A program made the translations under genes and the position numbers. Source: Acanthaster planci (taxonomy: Eukaryota; Echinodermata; Asteroidea; Valvatida; Acanthasteridae). From it: a stretch of 64,000 bases of DNA. The notes beneath the pieces were generated by a model that worked only from the letters and a program-made list of their open reading frames with translations, was not told where the DNA came from and did not search any database. The DNA is taken from assembly GCF_001949145.1 (NCBI RefSeq), contig NW_019091400.1, forward strand, positions 866,741 through 930,740. The letters run 5' to 3'. Shown here piece after piece: positions 13,501 through 22,400 of the stretch. Within the stretch, counting starts at the first letter, position 1; every line of letters begins with the position of its first letter.

Positions 13501-16500
13501 CATTATAGGGCTCATGTATTCATAAGGTGGAGACGGACATGGATGGGTGTTTTTCTCCACGTTCATCGACACACCTGCAACCAGGAGATGGTTTACTTTA
13601 CCACATGTATAACATCTACACACATGTAAGACATTTCCGCTTTGTTTTACATGTACATGCAGTTCAACAGTACATGTACCGGTACATATGTACATGTACT
13701 ATGTAGATGCATGAATGTCTAGAACATTCCTCCACTCAAATGGCTGCAACACTATTTTGTTTGGGCACCAACCTACCTCTTGCTCCTCCTCCATCCCATC
13801 TGGAATAACTACATAATCCATGTAAAGCTGCTCTCCAGAATCCTCGGCCATTAACTTCCTGTTCCCTAGGACGTTCCTATACACCATGCTAAGCAGTGTC
13901 AAGGCTAACTTTGTCTCTTGGCTATTTGGCTACACCCTGTGCCATGGACTACTGGTTTGCTTCTAAACCCTCCATGCTTTAGGAAGACAAATCCATTCAT
14001 CAGACTCTACACCGTGGAGCTCAATGCAGACCTAACAATAGGCACATACATGTAGTAGCCAGCTGCAGAAAGCTAGTGCCTCGTGTACAGTACCGATACA
14101 ATAGCTGCAGATTGACATTTCACTTAATGACATTGTGATACACCTGCTGTCCTGGTGTACATGATGCACAGTTAGTCAGACAACATGCACAGTGTACATG
14201 TATCAGCCCCATGCATAATACATGTAGACGCCTACATGTCCATTGGTTCGCTGCAAAGGGATAAGATATCAAAGGCAGGTAATAATGACTTCTACACGTA
14301 CATACCGTTACATGTATGCGTGCAGTGGCTGTGAATGCCACAGAAGTGCTGGTAGGCAAAAGACATGTAAATGTACATGTATATACCGGTGCGTGTATTA
14401 TTCTGACAGTCATTATTAGAAGTGCTCTTATTTCAGGAATGAACGTGTAATCTACATGTACATGGACTGTGTCAACAGCGTGTACAGTGTGCGTGTATGC
14501 TCAGCTGAATTTTGTTTTCTGTTTTTTCCTAGTCACCACTGTGCACATGTACTGTATGTACATGTACATGTACCAGCATAAAACAAAAGGCAAATTTTCA
14601 ACTCGGCCATGAGCCTTCATCTACTTGTATTTACAAGTGTCCAGCACCTACCCCAGCTGGGCATGCAATATACTGTACTGTGAATTCACATACACATGTC
14701 CATGTATGAGCACAGCTTGCATTTTTGTGGCCAGCAAACTACTAGTAAATAAGAGTACATGTAGAGTGTTTAGTTCCTCGAGCAGAGATAACAAAGCCTA
14801 GGGGATGTGCTTAAAGCCCAGAGAGGGAACAAAGGGGAGGCATGATCTCCATTTGAAGCAAGATATGGGATGGAGAGAACCCCCCCCTGCCTTTGTGTTG
14901 GTCATTGTTTGATCGGAATCTCAGGAATTCTTTACAGACTTCTGGGGGGGGATGTGTTAGTTAACAATAGTCTAGAGTGTGTATAGGGATTGGACAGGTA
15001 AGGGGGGTACCCCTCTGTTGCATATCTTGCCTGGTATAATGATCTCAGCCACAGGAGGACAAAAGGGAAGGATCCTAAGAAGGTCTAAGCCAAAGAGGGT
15101 TTAACTGCACTGATGGGATTCTCCACAAGGGAACAAGTCCAGATACATGTAGAGTAAATGTGTCAAAAGATTTGGAGTGTAACGAAGGTAGTGATCTGAA
15201 ACAGGTGAAGGGGGGGCGTGGGATAAGGGCTGACAGTAGCGCTGATAGTAAAACTCTTCCAAATTATCTTCACAATTTGTGTAGACAATATTTAATACTA
15301 AATTGACAGGTTTAGCCAAAACTTCTGTTACTGACAGATAGCAGAATAAATTACTTTAAAACTTCTGTTACTGAAAGATAGCAGAATAAATTACTTGATG
15401 GAAGTAATTAAAATCACTATTATCCTTCTGTTTCTAAAAAAATCAGCATGGTTTCAACAGCTAATGAATTTTGAGGGGTTTTTTGGCAACCCAATTTACC
15501 ATGTACTGCAATTTACCACTAACATTCAAAAGGAAACCAAAAAGAGATTCCCCAACCGAACATTTTGTTCAAAAAAGGTTAAAACCATTGCACATACCAG
15601 GGATACCACTACAAGCATTCAATCTTGACCAAGTTGTCCTTTTTCTACTTACTGAATACAGGGAAAGATCTAGCATAAAGTGGTCTTGAAAAACATACCA
15701 GAAATGCAGAACCACATTTAGTGCCTACTTCCAGGCACAAGGAAAAGGGTACGGAAACTAAGCATTTTCAGGAATTAAGCCAACTTTGACACTTTACAAC
15801 ATTGTTTGCAATTTGAGACTATGAGAAGGCCACCAAACAATCAGCTCTAACAGAGCAAGGAACAAGTAAATACACTGTATATTTCTAATATTAAAAAAAA
15901 CAATAAACTGTTTTTCATCGATAATTACCCTCAGTCTCACACAGCCTCTTCTTGATCCTCTCATCATCTTCTCCTTTGACTGGGAGGAAAAACAAACAAA
16001 ACAACACACAGAATTACAAATTGGGAGTTTTCAGCCAGTTTCACGTACAGTGTACAGGGTGTAGTCTGCAAGGGTTGAAACACTAGAGAATGCTGAGAAT
16101 CAGGATTGTTTTGAACGGCTCAACTTGAATCCCATTCAAGTCCAGTCATTCAATATTCTAGGGGCCTATTCATCAAACAGCTGAATTGAGCTTCAATTTG
16201 GTTTAAAAAAAGACAAAAGTGCTCTGATTCTTAATTCACATGAAAGGATAGGTAGGGAAACAGGAAGCAAAACTTTTTTTGCCAGAGCAGTATTTTTTCT
16301 TGGCAGCTGTATGAAATTCAGTCCTTTTTGGGGGTGGGGTACATGTATTTTTCTCATTCGCTTTAATTCAGCATGTGAACTACATGTACATGTATGTATG
16401 TCATCACAGCAACACAATCCAAATGTATAGTTACTGGCACCTCGGCTGTTCAAGAATAATAGATAACGATACATTACTACACGTTTTCTTCTAAAGTTGC

Positions 16501-19108
16501 GAGTAAATTCAGCAGCCAATCATGAGACCTTTTTCTGTTGACTAAAAAACTTTCAATAAAAATGTTGGATTGTACATGTAATTACATCTCTAACTTGCTT
16601 TTCCAACAGCCACAAAACTCTCTTTTTAGACTCCATGTCATAAGGAAGTGAACACGGTGAAGGAGAAAACAGCTTGGAAACCAAATAAGAGTGCACATTT
16701 GTTGGAAGGACTGACCCAAAATACAAGTGACCATTTTCAAATGTTACAGTATAGCATGAAGGGAATATAACAAATCCATCAGCGACTGGGTAGAAGACTA
16801 GTAGTATACTCGGTTTCTATACTATCGCGGTACTATATTATCGTGGTATCAAAAATTTTGAGTTTTGCATTGCCAGTGAGTTCCTAATTAAATTATGGCC
16901 TAAATTTGAACATTTTCCTTCACTGTGTCAGTCATTACTTACCGTCTATCTCTTTAAAACTTATACTTAACGTCACCCTACCCTTGGATATCTGTTGCTG
17001 GGTTCCCACATGTCACTTCCGAAATAGTCAAAGGTGTCCAAGACAGATTTTAACGGTAAAAGTGTCCCCTTTTTTTTGGAGTCAAAATAGGGGCTTCTGT
17101 GCTCCCCTCCGGGACAATAAATAGTGAATAATTACGTCGGCATTAATGTCTCAATTTGTTTTGGCTTTTCTTATACAACTAAAGAATTTTGCAAGGGATA
17201 TTTAGAATTTCTAACATTAACTTTGAATGACATACATGTAGTTCATGTAGCGCATGGCTAATGACTTGAATGAGACGGTTATAACTTTCGGGGAATTAGA
17301 ACTCAGAAAGCAGACATTTTTAACAAGTGTTTCAGACATCTTTAAAAGAATGAGTCAACCAAGAAAATGAAATTTGCGATACCAGCATGTTTATTATTCC
17401 TTCCGCAGACACCAATTTACGTAATAACAATTAAGTTGCTGCTGCATCTAAGATTGGGGTAAAAAAGTTTTGGTGGATACGGACAAAGATTGCAGCCTGT
17501 CCACAACTCCCTACAGGCAGTCTCAACAGAAAGTGTTCATGGTGCAACAGCGCGCTCATGTGCGCTGTTACCCAATGGCTGTTGCTTTTCGTTCCTGGCA
17601 TTCCAGCATAAATAATGAGGAGCCCTGTGATTGGTCACTGTGACCTCCAGCAAGCCGCAACCAACTGCCATTTCAACCAGTGCCGCTAAAAATTACATAC
17701 ACACCCACAGAAAGCAGCTGCAGCCAATTTCCATGTCTTGTGTGTCGATCGCAGCCATAGTCACCTATTTGGTCACGGCTTGTCTTCGTAAGTACACATG
17801 TGAACGTGTGCACTTTTTGAAAATCAGCATGATTTGGGCCATTTTTTTCTTGGTCACATGTTGGTCACAACATGGTCACAAGATACGGTATGTAAGCTAG
17901 ATTGTAGGTCAACTCGCCCCCTGGCCGACTTGCCCCTTACCAGCTCGCCTCTTACCAACTCGCCCCCTGACCGACTTGCCCCCTCGCCGACTCGNNNNNN
18001 NNNNNNNNNNNNNNNNNNNNNNNNNNNNNNNNNNNNNNNNNNNNNNNNNNNNNNNNNNNNNNNNNNNNNNNNNNNNNNNNNNNNNNNNNNNNNNNNNNNN
18101 NNNNNNNNNNNNNNNNNNNNNNNNNNNNNNNNNNNNNNNNNNNNNNNNNNNNNNNNNNNNNNNNNNNNNNNNNNNNNNNNNNNNNNNNNNNNNNNNNNNN
18201 NNNNNNNNNNNNNNNNNNNNNNNNNNNNNNNNNNNNNNNNNNNNNNNNNNNNNNNNNNNNNNNNNNNNNNNNNNNNNNNNNNNNNNNNNNNNNNNNNNNN
18301 NNNNNNNNNNNNNNNNNNNNNNNNNNNNNNNNNNNNNNNNNNNNNNNNNNNNNNNNNNNNNNNNNNNNNNNNNNNNNNNNNNNNNNNNNNNNNNNNNNNN
18401 NNNNNNNNNNNNNNNNNNNNNNNNNNNNNNNNNNNNNNNNNNNNNNNNNNNNNNNNNNNNNNNNNNNNNNNNNNNNNNNNNNNNNNNNTATTTGCTTGAC
18501 GTTCCTAGGGGGCAAGTTGGTCAGGGGGCGAGTCAGTCAGGGGGGCGAGTCGGCCAGGAGGCGAGTTGGTAAGAGGAGAGTCGGTCAGGGGGCGAGTTTA
18601 CGAGGGGGTGAGTTGGAAAGGGGCGAGTCGGTCAGGGGGCGAGTTGACCTGACACCGTAAGCTACACCTACCAAACGCCTACTCTTGGGGGAAACATGGG
18701 AAATGGAGCAACATTTCTATCGGTACACAACTACGATAAAATCTCTGTTCGAGCCCTGTTAAACGTCACGTAGAGCCTATGGCGAAAAAAGCTTATTTTC
18801 TGTGAGGTTCGTGGTAGCGGGGAGGACGTCGGACCCCACAGTTTTTGGGGGTAGGCCCTGGCTTTAATCATGTTAATACTACCAGCAGCACTTAGCGATG
18901 GCACGCTGGCTGAGACCAGGGCAAGTTATAACTGTCGGAAAATCGGTCGTCAATTCCGACTCTTCACCTGTTTTTAACTTACCACATAGTAGGACAGAAG
19001 CCCTGTCTGGTAATCTAAAACGAACCATCGATATTGCCATCCTTTCATGACATTTGTCCACTTACTTAGTGGACCTTCCATCGAAGTTTTACTAGAAAAA
19101 GCAGACAT
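1473..19108 (-). CDS. OSBPL9: Oxysterol-binding protein-related protein 9 (ORP9), 5' half of gene; continues off the left edge
   Basis: Lipid-transfer protein of the OSBP family. ORP9 proteins exchange sterol or PS with PI4P between ER and Golgi/trans-Golgi membranes (family knowledge). Six minus-strand coding exons join in frame with GT-AG sites: 18983-19108, 15929-15979, 13048-13126, 12711-12787, 2428-2610 and 1473-1523, giving about 189 residues. Residues 10-110 form a PH domain: [19 protein letters not shown] near the start, then [14 protein letters not shown], then [14 protein letters not shown], then the closing helix [14 protein letters not shown]. Residues 112-189 are helical and carry VQDFDRKL and [12 protein letters not shown], which follow human ORP9 closely. 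The FFAT-containing linker and the C-terminal ORD are not in the window. Introns are long, about 10 kb between exons 4 and 5, and full of repeats. It lies head-to-head with DEPDC1. ORP11 and other OSBP relatives are less similar by memory. Confidence in the family is high; in the exact orthologue, good. Confidence 0.9.
2428..2610 (-). CDS. OSBPL9: OSBPL9 coding exon 5 (post-PH helical region)
   Basis: Sixty-one codons between acceptor tcaatgcag and donor gtaagg, phase 0-0. It carries [20 protein letters not shown] followed by a charged coiled-coil-like helix. Human ORP9 has VQDFDKKL and [10 protein letters not shown] at the same place. Confidence 0.92.
9658..9735. repeat. Two adjacent perfect hairpins
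   Basis: Arms 9658-9666 and 9671-9679 (CCAACCAAA and its complement) enclose a 4-nt spacer. Arms 9698-9712 and 9721-9735 (TGTACAACTGTTTCT and its complement) enclose 8 nt. Both are perfect by direct reading. Confidence 0.8.
11535..11988. mobile_element. MITE-like element with diverged terminal inverted repeats
   Basis: The left end reads GGCTGAGTTTGAGCGGCTTG. The complement of the right end reads GGTCGAGTTTGGGCGGCCTG. The similarity continues inward as a second inverted block around 11590-11630 and 11921-11950 (TTCCCRSCGTTCGAGCG). There is no coding capacity. A clear target-site duplication was not found, so the family is unknown. Confidence 0.5.
12711..12787 (-). CDS. OSBPL9: OSBPL9 coding exon 4 (C-terminal helix of PH domain)
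   Basis: Acceptor ccattcag, donor gtaaga, phase 1-0. Residues [20 protein letters not shown] match the conserved tryptophan-bearing PH helix of ORP9. The exon ends QPAR. Confidence 0.92.
13048..13126 (-). CDS. OSBPL9: OSBPL9 coding exon 3 (PH domain)
   Basis: Acceptor ttcctgcag and donor gtaccc; 26 codons plus one base. It contains [17 protein letters not shown] and DQKTFHFQ, the central strands of the ORP9 PH domain. It ends in phase 1, completed by CT of exon 4 to give Ala. Confidence 0.92.
13430..13520. repeat. Fold-back element (about 30-bp inverted arms)
   Basis: Arm 13440-13459 (GCCCTATACTGTGGCTCATA) pairs with 13492-13511 with one mismatch. Pairing continues outward to AATACATG and CATGTATT with a single-base bulge. 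The spacer is 32 nt. It lies in OSBPL9 intron 2. Confidence 0.75.
13777..13904 (-). other. Exon-like open segment of unknown origin in OSBPL9 intron 2
   Basis: On the minus strand an acceptor-like aaagttag is followed by 126 bases of open frame and the strong donor gtaggt. The translation includes [19 protein letters not shown] and [15 protein letters not shown], which looks like ordinary protein rather than repeat translation. Its phases (1 in, 0 out) do not fit between OSBPL9 exons 2 and 3 (0,0). It may be a relic or part of an unrecognised nested gene. Confidence 0.3.
14854..15030 (+). repeat. Dispersed repeat, copy 1
   Basis: About 177 bp, matched in the same orientation by 38821-39001. 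Shared words include TGATCGGAATCTCAGGAATT, GTGTATAGGGATTGGACA and TACCCCTCTGT. No coding capacity or obvious polymerase III boxes were seen. Confidence 0.8.
15321..15396 (+). repeat. Tandem duplication of a 40-bp unit
   Basis: The unit beginning ACTTCTGTTACTGACAGATA at 15321 is repeated at 15361 with one substitution (GACAG to GAAAG) through TTACTT. The copies are nearly identical, which suggests a recent event. Confidence 0.9.
15929..15979 (-). CDS. OSBPL9: OSBPL9 coding exon 2 (PH domain)
   Basis: Seventeen codons between acceptor ctcccag and donor gtaatt, phase 0-0. They encode [17 protein letters not shown], nearly identical to the matching stretch of vertebrate ORP9. Confidence 0.93.
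17906..18650. repeat. Palindromic minisatellite surrounding an assembly gap
   Basis: The left part (17906-17994) is a run of units of about 16 bp, consensus near ACTCGCCCCCTGACCG. The right part (18507-18650) is the same unit on the opposite strand. Both outer ends read AGGTCAACTCGCCCC when oriented inward, so the whole block is an inverted repeat centred on the gap. It lies in OSBPL9 intron 1. Confidence 0.85.
17995..18488. other. Assembly gap (494 Ns)
   Basis: Run of N. Open frames crossing it are artefacts. The flanking inverted minisatellite probably caused the assembly break. Confidence 0.99.
18983..19108 (-). CDS. OSBPL9: OSBPL9 coding exon 1 (start codon; first strands of PH domain)
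   Basis: Forty-two codons from ATG at 19108, with A at -3, down to GTG followed by the donor gtaagt. It encodes [19 protein letters not shown] and ends LLSYYV, phase 0. There are nine extra residues (MSAFSSKTS) before the conserved MEGPLSKW; the internal ATG at residue 10 is an alternative start. Confidence 0.92.
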
Positions 19109-19407
19109 TTTGGCTTTTTACTTTCAACGCACGCCCTTGCCCTGTGCGTAATCAAGAACGGCGCCCTCAAGAGGTGAAGTGGAAATAAGCCAATCAGTTT
19201 CCTTCGGCTTTCGGCAAGAAGCTTCAGCCAATCAGAAAGGTGCTTTCCCAAGCGGCGTTTTTAATTTTGAATGTTAATCAAGATGGCTGCTCTCTGTTGG
19301 GATTTTGCTTCGCAAATGTAGGCTGACGTTCATGCACTAGGCCTACTTCAACTACTTCAGTACTTGGCTGCATTATTGATTCGGTCTTCTGTCCATGTTT
19401 ACACAGC
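19109..19407. promoter_or_regulatory. Bidirectional OSBPL9/DEPDC1 promoter region
   Basis: The 299 bp between the two start codons must hold both promoters unless there are upstream noncoding exons. It contains CCAAT boxes at 19190-19194 and 19228-19232 (both AGCCAATCAG), a TTTGAA cell-cycle-homology-region-like site at 19266-19271, and AAGATGGCTGC (YY1-like) at 19280-19290. Paired CCAAT boxes plus CHR are typical of G2/M genes bound by NF-Y and DREAM/B-MYB, which suits DEPDC1. The sites are seen; their function is inferred. Confidence 0.65.
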
Positions 19408-19455
19408 ATGGAACAGCCTCGTCTGTGTGGCGAGCCGTTCAAGGCAACAAAATTG
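19408..19455 (+). CDS. DEPDC1: DEPDC1 coding exon 1
   Basis: Sixteen codons, MEQPRLCGEPFKATKL, then donor gtgaga, phase 0. The ATKL end joined to W of exon 2 matches the ATKLWNE start of human DEPDC1, which decides this otherwise short exon. Confidence 0.85.
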
Positions 19456-22400
19456 GTGAGATATAACAAGATACAAAGTTGTAAAAAGGCTTCTTTTTCT
19501 ATGCTCCGACAAACATGACAATCTAGCTGTGGCCACAACATGTGGCCAGGTGGCAGTAGTGTTATTGTTAACCAGTTGCGATATGTGAACGGAGTTTTTC
19601 TGGACTGGTCTGAATCTGAATCATGATATAGTCGGCAAAGCCTTCATCAGGAAACATCAAACTTCACAGTTTTTCACACCAACTTGGGGACTGGTGCCGT
19701 CGGTCGTCCATGACCCAAGTTCTTTTTGCTTGCTACATTCTGCAACAGGCACATACATAGGGCCTAATAATTATGTAGGCCTAGGCCCTAGCGCTATAGC
19801 ATGCATAGGTAGGCCTATTTGGCATGTTTGATAGAGAGGCTTATAAATTTTTCCATTTTTTTTTTTCTATCAGTTCTGTTTCTTATACAGGAAAAAGATA
19901 ATCGATGACTCGCGGTGTCGTGTTGCTGGTAGTGACATTTCGGCTGCTGGTGCTGCTAGCCTTCATCAGGCAACTGATAAAGGCTAGCAGCACCAGCAGC
20001 CGAAACGTCGCTACCAGCAACACGACACCGCGAGTCATCGATTATCTTATTCCCGTATTTGTCATCCACCGCGGTGATTATGTTTATCTCTTCTATTGAG
20101 TTCTGTTTCTTTTTGAAGTGATCTGGGAAAGGATGTCAAGATAAAGAAACATTTTGCTAAGTTTGGATTCCGTCGGATGCTGCAAAGCAAAGAAATATTG
20201 ATGTAAAGCAGGGATATTTTGAGATATTTTGAGATAATTTTCAGGGGTGTGGAATTCAGCTTTTTATCTAATTTCAGCTTTTTTGTCATATTTGTGTAGA
20301 TGTTGACCCGGAATTTCAGCTTTTTTGTTCACCTGGTCTGTACAAAATTGTCAGTAGGCCAATGGGAACTTTTTACATTTCAGCTTTTTGCTAGCTGTTT
20401 TAAGCTTTAATTTTAAGTGACCACTCACACCCCTGGTTTATTAATTTTTTTGTACACAGAAATGAGTGTGGATTTTGACTAAGAGCTGAAAGTTCACATT
20501 TCCATTATTCATGCCTTACATGTATTTCAGTGAATTGAATACTGGCTTCGCTTGAAATTTCAAAAATTTTGAAATCGGAAATTAAATGGAGTCTAGAGAG
20601 GTCGACTGCAGAATATTCCGTCACCCTGCATGATCAACCTCATATAGTCAAAGCCAGGTACAGGTACAATGTACTTGTACCTTGTTTGTGCAAAGCAAAA
20701 TATTCTGTACACAAGAATGACAGTGGATTTTACTGAAAAGCTTAAACATTTTGTTCTCATGAGAATCTGTTATATGTGTTTCAGTGACTTAAATGCTGGC
20801 TTCACTATCAGACTATAAATTTCAAAACTTTGGTAAGTGCAATTAAATAGAGGCACTGCCATCACTACAGCATGTGGAAAAAGACTCATTTTAATCACCA
20901 GCGGTCACAATTGCCTGTTAAGAAAATGAGATCCCAAATGAATAGTGCCTTCGCTCATTTTTTCCTGTACGTACGTGTACATGTAAGCACCCTGTGTCCA
21001 GCACCTGTACATGTACATGCCTTCAAACACTGAGTGACTGTCAGGACTGTTACTGTTCATGAGGTCGTGACGCTGTGGGTTTTTGTATGATGCCTACACA
21101 TAGTTTATAGAGGAATAAACTCCATGTACCGTACATGTACGAATATGCCGCTTGATACCCTGAGCACAAATCCCATGAAACTGATCTGAAAAATTCTGAG
21201 TGTGTTAAGGGAATACCTCAATGTTTCCACTTTTCAGTTGGACTTTTTAATACATTTTATTGCTTTCAGATGACCAATACATGTAGGTCACTGCTGGGAA
21301 CAATTTGTGGGGTCTGTATATGGAATTCATGATTTATTAATTTCAAAAATATCAGATCTTCACACTGCTATCAACCTCTGTGTATCAGCTGGACCATTTT
21401 CAGAGTTGGGGGGATTGGAATCTTGTATTTTTGTTTTCATTGTGCTACTGATTCAACACTCTTTAGGAAAAGGAAAAATGTGTAACTTGTCGACATTGCC
21501 CATGTACAGTGTACATCGATTATTGACTTCTCAAAATGTAAAAAAATTGTAACGTTTATTATCAGAGGTGGGCTCACCAAGCTATTATTCAGAATTTAGT
21601 GTTAAAACTGTGTTAAAAATGGTTAAAGTTTGAATAAACATGTGCCGGCATCAGTGTGAAATGTACATTTATTTCCTTCTCTGTTTTTTACCAATAGTGG
21701 AATATGATCATTCAGGAGTTTCGTTCGGGAATGCCCCTCAAGCGTCATCGCCGAGGACTGCGCGGACGTTACCATGACAACTGCTTCACGTCCACTGAGG
21801 CCATAGACTGGCTGCACGAGTACCTGCAGAATTGCGACAGATTTGGTCCCTGGGTTAGCAGGGCACAGACCATCTCGCTGCTCGAGAAGTTTCTTCACAG
21901 TAAGGTCATACAGGGGGTCAAGGGGTCGGCTAAGGGCAGCCCGGGCAAGTTTGAGGACAACGGTGACCTGTACAAGTGAGTGCTGGCATGTACATACATG
22001 TAGGTGTACATGTACAATAACCGATTAACCATTCTGATTGCAACGAGGTGCAGCAAGTGGACAGGTCCTGGTGACCTTTGTAGCCCTGGGCATTTATTGT
22101 TGAGCATTTCAAACAACAAAAAAGGATTCCTTGTACAATGCACCTGTACTCGTACATGTAGCTCGCAAGCCTGAAGAAGCTGCAGAGAGCCTGTCGAGAG
22201 GAAACAAGGAGCGGAACTAGTCTTAGAAGTGGGAGGAAAACTCTGGGCAGAGGAACATTCTTCAGGAGCAAAACCCCCCAAATTACTTGGTACTGAAAAC
22301 CTACAGTATACATGTACCGGTAAATCCACAATCTCATTAAGCAATGCTGCTATTGGATCCTGCAGTGACTGCCAGGCTGGAACTCTGAGTCTTGGGATAT

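Noticed and set aside
2339-15490. Recurring GATGAATTTTGAAGGGTTTG-like words (2339, 6690, 12040 inverted, 15463)
   Set aside because: Short, diverged matches without definable borders; not enough to call a repeat family.
17834-18572. Long open frames across the N run
   Set aside because: Open only because Ns have no stop codons.
19905-20099. 64-residue open frame
   Set aside because: Lies inside the large palindrome and reads both arms; not a gene.
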